Source: CAKSNH01 sp964422725
GTDB lineage: Bacteria; Bacillota; Clostridia; UBA1381
Length of the DNA: 64,000 nt
NCBI GenBank assembly: GCA_964422725.1
Contig: CAYRCC010000005.1
Coordinates: 1-64,000, forward strand
Direction: 5' to 3'
Shown here: positions 1-12,200 of the stretch, one piece after another
Numbering within the stretch: position 1 is the first letter of the stretch
Layout of the letters: every line of letters begins with the position of its first letter
The notes under the pieces: model-generated
Database searches by the model: none
Seen by the model: only the letters and a program-made list of their open reading frames with translations
What the model was told of the DNA's origin: nothing
Program-made: the position numbers and the translations under genes

Positions 1-85
1 GGAGTGAAGCTTTTATTTTTTTAGAAAAGTGTCACCCATCATTGACAATTGTACATTTTGTATAATAGAATTTTGAAAAAGTATG

Positions 86-114
86 TTGTTAGTTATATCA
101 AATGGTGATATAAT
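86..114 (+). promoter_or_regulatory. Promoter of the giant LRR gene
   Basis: A TTGTTA -35 box (86-91) and a TATAAT -10 box (109-114) are separated by 17 bases. A TG one base upstream of the -10 makes it an extended -10. Transcription would begin near 121 and leave a leader of about 120 bases. A TTGACA at 42-47 with TATAAT at 61-66 has only a 13-base spacer and is less likely to work. Confidence 0.6.
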
Positions 115-241
115 TATACATAGATGCTTTTTTGTAAATGTTTAAATTTGCAAAAAGTTATAGTGATTAATTTGGTTAGGAGGAATGGAAGAATTAATAA
201 TATTTAAATTGAACATAAATATAGTGTATAAGGAGGAAGAA

Positions 242-3200
242 ATGAAAAGAAGGGTTATAAGTTTATTGGTAGCTATGAGTATTATATTATCCACAGGTAA
301 TGTTTTTGCAGAAGGCATTGAAGCGGAATTAATAAATAGCGAAATTAATCAGATTGTTAGTGATGAAAAATTACTAACTAATTCTGAAATGGTTGAAAAT
401 TCAGAGCTTGCACAACAATCAATTAATGTAGTTGAAAATGAAGAAGTTGTTGGAGATCTTAGTAATGAAAAAGAAAATATAGAATTACTTTCTGTAGATT
501 CGGTTGAGTTGCAATCATTGTCTGAATCTGAAATTATTGAAGTGACTACAGTTGAAGAACTTCAATCAGCGCATTCTTATTCAAATAATATGGATACTAC
601 GTGGGTTTATACACATCCAGAAGTGGCGGATAGTCTAAGTGTAACGTTTTCTGCAGATACAGCTGTTGAAAATGGATACGATAATATTTATATTTATGAT
701 AATGATGATACGTTGATCGGTCAGTATACTTCTACAGAACTTGCTGGGCAAACGGTAGAGGTGAGTGGAAGTGTTATAAAAATCAGATTGACAACTGATG
801 GAAGCTCGACATATTATGGATTTGCTGTTATGAATATAGATGCAGCGTTATCTAATGGGCCGATAACGAATGTAAAAACTAAATCAAGATCAAAGAATAC
901 AATTGCATTAACGTTTGCAAAACCACAAGATGCAACTAGTGTATTAGTTGAACAATCACTTGATGGAGAAATTTGGACAAATTCTGTTGTGGATGGAGAT
1001 GTTACATCAGAATCATCTATGGCAGTTATTACAAACCTTGATTTAGATACAGTATATTATTTTAGATTAAATGTAAGTGGTGGTATACGTGAAGGTTTAT
1101 CAAATGTGATAAGTGCTAAAACTATGGGGGATTATACGTCGGAGTATGATTTTATGTTTTCTGATGGTACAATAACTGGTTATACTGGCACAGATACTAA
1201 TGTTGTGATACCCCCTGAAATAAATGGTGTTGAAGTAAAAAGTATCGCCAATAAGGCTTTTGATGGGAATAGACGTATACAAACATTGGAGTTTCCGTCA
1301 TCAATAGAAACTATAGGTTCATATTCTTTTAGAAATTGTAAAAGACTAAGTAAGATTGTATTTTCTGATGGACTGAAGACTATTGGCACAGGGGCGTTTA
1401 CTGGGTGTTCGATTTTAAATGAAATAACTTTACCGAATACCGTAACAACCATGGATAGCGATATTTTTGCAAATTGTATTAGATTGAAAAAAGTTACATT
1501 TGAAGCAGGAATATCTAAAATTCCAGCATATGCTCTTTATAATTGTAATAGTGTTGAATATATACTCATTCCAGATACAGTAACTGAAATAGGAGAATAT
1601 GCTTTTTATAATTGCGATTCGTTAAGTGATATTATATTACCCAATAATTTGAGTTGTATTCCGGAGTATTGTTTTTACGATTGTGACAATTTACAATCAA
1701 TAAATATACCGGATAATGTAACAGTCATAGAGCGTTATGCCTTTGTTAGTTGTAATAGACTTAGTAGTATATCATTTAATTCTAAACTTGAAACAATTGG
1801 TTACAGAGCATTTGAGAGTTGTATCGAGATAAAACAATTAAATATTCCAGCATCAGTAGAAATGATAGATTCATATGCGTTTTTGAATTGTTATGGAATA
1901 CATACAGTTATTCTCTCAGAAGGCTTAACAACTATAAATAATAGTGCATTTAATGGTTGTGCGCTTTTGACAGAGATGACCATACCAACTACTGTTACGA
2001 GTATGGGTACTAATGTGTTTTCTAATTGTCCAAGGTTAGTTAAAATTATATTTGCAGATGGTATGACAAAAATACCGGCATACGTACTACAAGAATGTAG
2101 TACTGTTATCGAAATTATTATCCCTGACACAGTGACAGAAATAGGAGAATATGCTTTTTATAATTGTGATTCAATAAGTAATATTACATTACCAGATAAT
2201 TTGAACAATATTTCAGAATATTGCTTTTATGATTGTGATAGCTTAACAGCGATTAATATTCCGGAAAATGTATCAATTATTAATAGTTATGCCTTTGTTG
2301 GTTGTAATAGACTTAGTAGTATATCATTTAATTCTAAACTTGAAACAATTGGTTATAGAGCATTTGAAAGTTGTGGTGAAATTAGCACGCTAATTATACC
2401 AGGTAATGTAAAAACTATTGACAGTTACGCATTTTTAAATTGTACAGGTATTTCTAATTTAATGTTATCAGAAGGAATAACAACTATTAATAGTAATGTG
2501 TTTTCAGGGTGTGCATACATAACGGAAATAACAATACCTTCAACACTTGTTAATATTAGTGGTAGTAATTTTAATAATTGTGATAGACTAAAAAAGGTGA
2601 TATTTGCAGAAGGATTTGTGACGATTCCTGCCAATGCGTTATCAGGATGTACAAGTGTTACGGAAGTAATTGTGCCATCAACAGTTGATTCAATTGGTGA
2701 GTATGCTTTTTATAATTGTGATGGATTGGAAAATATTCAGTTGCCTGATGGGATTAAGAACTTTGGAGAATATGTTTTTTATGATTGTGATAATTTAAGA
2801 AACATAGTATTACCTGAAAAGTTAGAAAGTATAAGTGAGTATGCTTTTACAAGTTGTAACAGATTACAAACAATTGAATTTAATGAATATCTTGAGACAA
2901 TCGGTTATAGATCATTTGAGGATTGCGCAGAGTTGGATGCTATACAAATACCAGGTAATGTAAAAATTATTGACAGTTATGCATTTTTAAATTGTACAGG
3001 TATTTCTGATTTAATGCTATCAGAAGGAATAACGACCATTAATAATAGTGCATTTGCTGGATGTTCTCATATAAAAGAGTTGACACTACCATCCACACTT
3101 ATAAATACAGGCAGTAATATATTCTCAAATTGTACGAGATTAAAGAAAGTAATATTTAGTAAATTAACAGATATTATACCATCAAATATTTTATATGGTT

Positions 3201-6200
3201 GTAGTTCAGTAAAAGAAGTGGTTATTCCAAGCAGTGTAATGGAAATTGGAGAAAGTGCGTTCTACGGATGTTTGAAACTCAAAAATATTTCGTTACCAAG
3301 TCGTATAAGGACTATTCCAGAATACTGTTTCTATAATTGTAATGACTTGACTGAAATAGTTCTTCCAGAGTATTTAGAGACAATAGATCAATATGCATTT
3401 ACAAGTTGTGATAAATTAAAAAATATAGTATTCAATGAAGAACTTATGAGTATTGGATACAGAGCATTTGAAAGTTGCCCTTCAATAAAGAATATTGCAT
3501 TGCCAACGAGTTTGAATACAATTGATTCGTATGCATTTTTAAATTGCACAGATTTAAAGAAGGCAGATTTACCTGAAGGTTTGACTACTATTAACAATGG
3601 AGCATTTAATGGTTGTGCATACTTGTCAGAAATAGAAATTCCATCTACTATCGTAACCATGGGAAGTGATGTGTTTGCTAACTGTATTAGATTAAAAACA
3701 GCATCAATCCGAGAAGGATGTACAGAATTGCCAAACAATACTTTCAGCAGCTGTGTACAGCTAACCAGTGTGACATTACCAAGTGGAATGCGTTCGATAG
3801 GGGACTCGGCATTTTATAATTGTACAAGTATTAAAATTATAAATTTACCTGAAGGTGTACGAAGCTTGGGTGCGAATGCTTTTGATGGTTGTGTAAAGCT
3901 CTACAGTGTAATAATACCTGAAACTTTGGATACTATTGGTCAATATGCATTCAGGAACTGCAAAGCATTAAAAAAATTCGAGGGGAAGGAAAATATTGAA
4001 ACAATAGGAAGCTATGCTTTTTATAACTGTAGCCGTTTGGAGAAGGCAATGTTCTATGGTTATTTAACTTCTATAGGTTCATATGCTTTTGCAAATTGCA
4101 CAGAGTTAGAAAAAGTTGAAGTGCCTGAATTTACAAAATCTATAGCGAGCAGTGCATTTAATAATTGTGAAAAACTGATTGTTTACTGTTATGAAGATTC
4201 AGCTGCTATGGAGTTTGCTATAAATAATAATATTCCTTATGAAATTATTAAGTCAGCCTTAAGTTTGTACTCAGACTACTCGAAAGAAACAGATATTGTT
4301 TTATCGGAGATAGATACATCATTAAATATAAAGATCCCTGAGGTGACAGAGATTAATGACGAACTTATAGTAGTTGAAACAACGGAGATTAATAATTTGG
4401 ATGCAGAATTAATACAAACATTTTTAGATGAAAATCCAAATTTGTCAGATGAAATAGAAGTGCCGGAAGTAACTGTAGAAGAGGAAGTAATTAATTCAGA
4501 AAAAAATGAAGTATTAAATAATGAAGAACAATTTTATGAGAGTGAATTTTCTCTTATGAGTGCATCGGGTACATACTATGAAGAATATGGTATTTATTTT
4601 GAAAATGGTGTGATTACAGGAACAGACAATTCAAAAACTACATTGGAAATTCCAGAAACACTTGATGGTGTTGTAGTAAAAGAAATTGGTTATCAAGCAT
4701 TTCTTAATGCAAACAAATTAACTTCAATAACACTTCCAAGTTCGATAGAAACAATAAATAGCTATGCATTTCAAGGATGTACAGATTTGTCAACAGTTGT
4801 TTTGAATGAAGGATTATTAAATATTTATTCATATGCATTTAAAGGATGTACTTATTTGACAAATATAACTATTCCATCAACTGTTATAGGAATGGACAGT
4901 AGTGTTTTTGATTCTTGCACACGTTTGAATGAGGTTATATTTAGTGAAGGAATGATAGAAATTCCTGATAATGCTCTTTCAAATGCATCAAGTGTTACAA
5001 ATGTACTGTTGCCAACTACAATAAAGGTAATTGGCGAAAATGCATTTTATAATTGTAGTAGTCTTGCTACTATAGTTTTACCAGAGAATCTAGAAATAAT
5101 TGAGCCATCAGCATTTTATAACTGTACATCACTTACAGAATTTACAGCATCAGATAGTTTGCAAGTTATAGGAAGCTATGCATTCCAAAATTGTACAAAG
5201 TTAAGCAATTTATTACTTGAAAATAAATTAAGAACAATAAATTCATATGCATTTGGAGGCTGTACTCGACTTGAAAGTATCACTATGCCAGATAGTTTGA
5301 GATATATTTATTCATATGCATTTCAGGGTTGTACAGGTTTAACGGATGTAACATTGAATGAGGGATTATTGACGTTAGACTCATATGCATTTACAGGGTG
5401 TACATATATAAAAGAAATAACAATACCATCAACAGTAACAACTATGGGTGGAAGAATATTTGAGGGATGTACTCGTTTGTCTAAGGTGATATTTGCTGAG
5501 GGAATGGTGAATATTCCTGATAATGCGCTTTACAGAGCAGAAAATATAACAGATATTGTATTGCCGGGTACGGTTAAAACAATAGGAGAAAGTGCATTTA
5601 ATGCTTGTACTAGTCTTATGACAATAACATTGCCAGATGATCTTCAATATATCAATGAATATGCATTTGCAAATTGCACTTCATTGAGAACGGTACAGTT
5701 ATCAGAAAATGTAAAAACAATAGGGAGTTATGCATTCCAAAATTGTACGAGATTATCATCAGTAACATTTGGTGCAGATTTGAGAACAATAAATTCATAT
5801 GCGTTTGGAGGTTGTACTCGACTTGAAAGTATCACTATGCCAGATAGTTTGAGATATATTTATTCATATGCATTTCAGGGTTGTACAGGTTTAACGGATG
5901 TAACATTGAATGAGGGATTATTGACGTTAGACTCATATGCATTTACAGGGTGTACATATATAAAAGAAATAACAATACCATCAACAGTAACAACTATGGG
6001 TGGAAGAATATTTGAGGGATGTACTCGTTTGTCTAAGGTGATATTTGCTGAGGGAATGGTGAAGATTCCTGATAATGCACTTTACAGAGCAGAAAATGTA
6101 ACAAATGTTATATTGCCAGATACAATAAGTACAATAGGAGAAAGTGCATTCAGCTATTGTACAAATCTGTCAACTATTAATATGCCTGTGGATTTAAAGA

Positions 6201-9200
6201 CAATTAGTGATTCGGCATTCTATAATTGTACTGAATTGGAGAGTGTTGAACTATCTGAAAAAGTAGTAACTATAGGAAGTAATACATTTGCTAACTGCAC
6301 AAAATTGTCAAATATAGTTTTAAGTAATAATTTAAAAACCATAAATTCATATGCATTTGCAGGTTGTACCAGACTTGAAACTATCGTTATGCCGGATAGT
6401 TTGAGATATATCTATTCATATGCCTTTCAAAATTGTACAGGATTAGAAAATATATCTTTAAACGAGGGGCTATTAACATTAGATTCATATGCATTTGCAG
6501 GGTGTACATATATAAAAGAAATAATAATACCATCAACAGTAACAACTATGGGTGGAAGAATATTTGAAGGATGTACTCGCTTGTCTAAGGTGACATTTGC
6601 TGAAGGAATGGTATATATTCCTGATAGTGCATTATATAGAGCAGCATATGTAGAAGAAATAATATTGCCTGATAGCGTTGAAACTATAGGATCTAGTTCA
6701 TTCAGTTATTGTACAAATTTAGAGCGTATAGTACTTCCTTTAAATATAATAACAATAAGTAGTTCTGCATTCTATAATTGCACAGAATTAAAGAGTATAG
6801 TAATTCCTGATAGTGTAACAAGTATTGGTGAAAGTGCATTCCAAAATTGTACATCATTAAGTGAGATTGAATTTAGTGATGAGCTAAAAACTATTAATTC
6901 ATATGCATTTTATAATTGTGCAGGATTGAAAAACATTCAGATGCCAGAAAGTTTAAGATATATCTATTCATATGCATTTCAAAATTGTACAGAGTTGAAT
7001 ACTGTCAAATTAAATGAAGGTTTGCTAACAATAGATTCTTATGCTTTCGCGGGATGCTCAAATTTGAAAGATATTAGCATACCATCTACTGTACTAACGG
7101 CAGGAAGCAGAATCTTTGAAAATTGTACAACTTTGGAAGATGTAATTGTAGAAGATGGTATGGTAGTGTTACCTGCTAATATGTTTTCAAGATGTACTTC
7201 AATTAAAAATGTTAAATTACCAGCAGAACTGGTGAGTATAGGTTCAAGTGCTTTTTATAATTGTACCGCTATTGAGAATATAATAATACCTGATAGTGTG
7301 ACAACTATAGAATCATCAGCATTCCAAAATTGCTCTGCATTAAATAGTATCACATTGCCTAAACAGCTATATACAATTGGGGATTATACTTTTTACAATT
7401 GTTCTGCATTGACAAATGTGATTATACCTAATAATGCAGACAGAATTAATTATTATGCATTTGCAAATTGTACAGCATTAGAAGAAATAACAATTCCGGA
7501 ATATGTGTCATATATTGATAGCAATGCATTCTATGGATGTAGTGATTTTAAAATTTATTGTGAAGCTGAATCTTATGCTGAAAAATTTGCTCAAGATAAT
7601 GGTATTCCGTATGAGGATGTTGTGATTAACAAAGAGGACATACTTGATGCGGATAGTGATTTCTATTATGACGTAAAAGAGTATCGTCGTGGGTACAGTG
7701 CATTTAATACTGTGATGAAAGTAGTTCTTTCGACTGAGCTTGCAGACTCTATTGAATTAAATGTAAAGTATACCGATTTAAATGGAGATTCTGAAATGAA
7801 TATTCCTATGGTTTATAATGCAGAAAAAGGACAATACGAGGCTGAAATAAATATAACGGAAAATATGCATAGTATAAATTCTCTTACTTCAAATATCGTA
7901 AGAGATGAGGAATCTTTTGTAAAAGAGTTTGAAAGTAGTTATTGGTATTCAATGCCATTGAATGTTGAAAGTACTATAACAGCAAAGTTTGCAGATAATA
8001 TGTCAAGTTATAATGGTATGATTTTGAAATTGTATGAGGACAATGGAAGAATGGTTAGCAAACAGACGCTTGGTGCAGAAAAAGAATTTGTGTTCCATGG
8101 CTTGCCAGCTAATAAAAAATATAAGGCCGTTGTTTATGGCAATGATATGGAGTTCTTTGTGGTTGACGATATAATTGTCTCTGCAGGAGCCAATACAGAT
8201 GTTGATTTTACAGGCATGGTATTGCCGGCAAGTTTAGAAGTTAAATTTGAATGCGATGGCGAAGAAATAACCGACTCAGGATTAAAGGTTGCATTCTATG
8301 ATAAAACTGAAGGTAAAAATAGATTATTACCACCAGGAACACATCTTGAGTACTTGGCAATGGATGATACTATTGGATATTCTGTTTCTATGTCACGAAA
8401 TTGTGCGATGATTTATGAAACGGATATGGAAAAGCCTGATGTCACATTATCGGCTGGAGAGAATATTATTATTGTACAGTTGAAAAAAATACCTGAAATA
8501 GAATATGAGGGAATTATTGTAGATGCCGAAACTGGAAATCCTGTGTTTAATGCATCAGTTACTGTTGTTCAGTTGTTAAATGGAACATATTCACAAACCT
8601 ATTCTGCAAGAACAACCCCCGATGGTAAGTTTAAATTTACTATCAAAGATGTTGATACAAAAATAAGTATTAGTAAAAATTCTTATGCAACTCAAACCAT
8701 AGAGGCAAAACAAGGAGAACTACCAACAGAATTGCAACTTATGCCTGCTGGTGGAAAAATTAAGTTTTCGGTTGGATATTTGAAGTCTGCAAGAGAAACA
8801 CAGATTGAAAGTGTTATAGGATATGATGAAAAACCTAATCAGATTGAAGTTGTAAATAAAACTAAAAATATTAAAGTTGCAAATTATCAAAGTTCATATC
8901 CGATTTTGTATACTAACGAAAGTAATCTTTCTGCTAACGATGAAATAGCTGTAACGATTAAAAAATCAGGCTATGCAGATTTGCAAATTGATGCTGTTGT
9001 TAATCAATTCGGCAATGTTGAAGTTAAAGGAACGATGAAGGAATTAGGTGGCGCTATGCTTACATATGCAAGGGAGGATGGCGAAAACGAACCTGTTCAT
9101 GTTGTAATGTTTAATGCTGAAGGCAAGAGGATAGAATATTACGGAAATGTTGAAAACCAATATACTATTAATAAATTGCAAAGTGGGAAGTACAGTATTG

Positions 9201-12200
9201 CAATTGCTGCCAAAGAGGAAAATATTAACAAATATACTAACATAACCGAGTTGAAATCATCTGACTTAAGATATGTTTTGTGCGAAATAGAAGTGGAAGA
9301 TGGATTAATCTTATGCACTGAAACATTGATAATTCCAAAAGCATCAGATGCACACACAATTTTGAGTGGAGAAACTCGATTAACTGGAAATACAACAGCT
9401 TTAATTGGTGATACAGTATGGCTTAGTTGTGAGTTTAACTTTGATTCACAATACAATGAATTAGAGAAAGAAATAACTGTAGCAATTCCTGATGGAACAA
9501 AAGTTGTGGATAATGGAGTTTCATTAAATGGTACAGTTGTTGATTATGAACTTAAAGATGGCTTATTGACTGTTGCATCAAATGAAAGTGGCGTTTTAAA
9601 ATTAGGGATTAAGATATTGTCTAATATTTCTCTTGCTAAGTTGGATATTGTATCAACGGTAGATTATGAGTTTGATGGAAAGTCATATAGCGAATTGTTG
9701 GGCAATTTAGCAGTTAATATTAACAGTATAACATTGGTTGTTCCAAAGCAAACCAATTCAGAAATTATTGTTGCGAGAGGTATAGCTCCGAAATCAGCCA
9801 AGGTTCAGATTTATGATAACGGGGTGCTTGCAGCTGAAACTGAATCAAATCGTTATGGTATATATAGTACAGAAATATTGCTTGATACAACAAAAAAATA
9901 TATGCAACATAATATGTATGCAACATCAGGAGATGCTGTGTCAGAAATAGAAGAATTGCAGTATGGAATTAATCATCCTACAGTTGTTGATTTCAATATG
10001 TATCACGATGCGCATGTTGAAGGTGGTACGGAAATTAACTTTAATACAACTAAAGAAGTTGGATATTTTGTTGGGTATATGTGGCCTATAAAACCGTTTG
10101 ATTTCTGGTTGAAATTTGATGATAATTCTGGTGTCGCCAATGTGGCAATTCATATTGAATTTACAAATGGCGATTTTAAAGATGTTCCGTTATCATTAAA
10201 TGAAGAAAACGGATTTTATGAAGGAACGATAACGCTTTCGAGTAGTAATGTACCAAAATCATTTAGTGTTAAATATATACCTACAATATATTATGATACT
10301 GAGGAGGACGAAGAAGCGGAGAACATATTTGAAAATTCAGAATCTTCGGTATTAGTTAGCCAAACCACAGAAAATGGTTTTTATGCGGAATATCAAACTG
10401 TACTTAATGATTTTGAAGATAAAAAAGTATTGTATTATCTCGAATTAGAGAAACAGGTTGATTTTCAAGTTACTGATGATTATTTTGAATGTGAAGTAGA
10501 AGGAAGAAAAGCGTATATTAAAAAATCTACTACATATATTCAAACTGATATTGGTACATATGATACACTTGAAATGTACATAGAAGAAAGAGGAAAATAT
10601 ACCTATGTGCAAAAAGGTATTGGCTATGAAAATCAAAATGAATTATCTTTAATGGCAACAACAACTAGGAAGAAGAAAGTTTTGACCAAAGAAGACTATG
10701 AGCAAAAAGTTGAGGATTTCAAATCAAGTTTTGATACTGATATAACAAATGATAATCGCACAGACATGTTATATAGAATTAATAGCTTTATTAAATTGTG
10801 TGAAGAAGAAGACGACTTGTATTGGGAATCTATAGGTTTGAGGGCTGAGTATGATATCATTAAAATGATGAAATTCAGTAAAGAAACAAAAGACCTGATT
10901 GAGGAAATAGATGATAATTATTCGAATTTAACAAATCTTGTTGAAGGTAATTATGCTGAAATGCTTATGGATGCTAGTGTAAATAAGTATATGGAAAAGT
11001 ATGACAATATGGTTGATGATGCAATAAATCAGTCATTGCAAAATTTCATAAACAGCATCATGAAAAATGATAGCTTGTGGGAAAAATTTTCTGATTTGTA
11101 TGTTGAAGAAAAAATGGCAGATACCAAGATGATTATGGATCCAAGTGGTTATGTATATGAAACCGTCCCAGAAAATAGATTGTCTGGTGTAACAACTACG
11201 GTATATTTTGAAAATGACTTAGGGCAAATGGAATTATGGGATGCTGAGGAATATAATCAAAGTAATCCATTAGTGACAGATGTGGATGGTAAGTATGCTT
11301 GGGATGTTCCGGAAGGCATATGGCAGGTGAGATATGAAAAAGATGGTTATTTGCCAATCCAAAGTGATAAGTTACCTGTTCCACCACCGCAGTTAGAAGT
11401 TAATGTTGGCATGGTATCAAATATGCCAGCTACAATTTCTCAAGTGAAAAGTGAGAGCAATAAGATAATAATGACTTTTGATAAATATCTTGATGCTGAT
11501 ACAATTACAAGAGATGGCTTTACTGTTCAAAATGGAAGTGAAACTATTCCGTTTGAAGTTGAATTGTCAAATATACAGCAGTTGGAAGATGGTATGTGTA
11601 TTGTTAAAGAAGTTATACTGACAACCAAAACTGAATTGCCAAACGGCGAATACAAAGTTAAAGTTTCAGATAATATCAGAACTTATGCTGGTGTTAGTTT
11701 AAATGAAAGCACTATGGACTTTGAGGTGGATAATGATGAGATAATTACTCCTGAAATTACACCGACACCAACTCCAACACCGGATGTAGATCCAACACCA
11801 GATGTGGATCCAACAATTCCGGATATTGAAAATGCTTCAGTTGTTGACTATGTAGGAATATTTGATGGACAGGCACATACTGTTTCCGTTCAAATCCCAG
11901 ATGAAGCTATAATTAAGTATGGAACTGAAAAAGGAGAGTATATTTTGACAGAAGCGCCGAAGTATACTAACGCTGGAAGTTATACAGTATATTATGAGAT
12001 TAGTAGAAATGGCTATAACACCAAAGAGGGAAGTGCAGAGGTTAATATTTCAGCTAAAGAATTAACAGAATCAATGGTTGCAGATATTCCTGGTCAGACG
12101 TTTACCGGAGAACAAATCAAACCAAATGTAGCAATTAGTGATGGAAATGCTAATATAATTACCGAAGCAGATTATGATATTACTTATGGTGAAAATATTA

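Noticed and set aside
42..66. TTGACA/TATAAT pair as the giant gene promoter
   Set aside because: The spacer is 13 bases; the pair at 86-114 has the correct 17-base spacing and an extended -10.
1144..7610. Tandem DNA repeats as CRISPR or satellite
   Set aside because: The 69- and 552-base periods are multiples of three in one open frame and encode LRRs.
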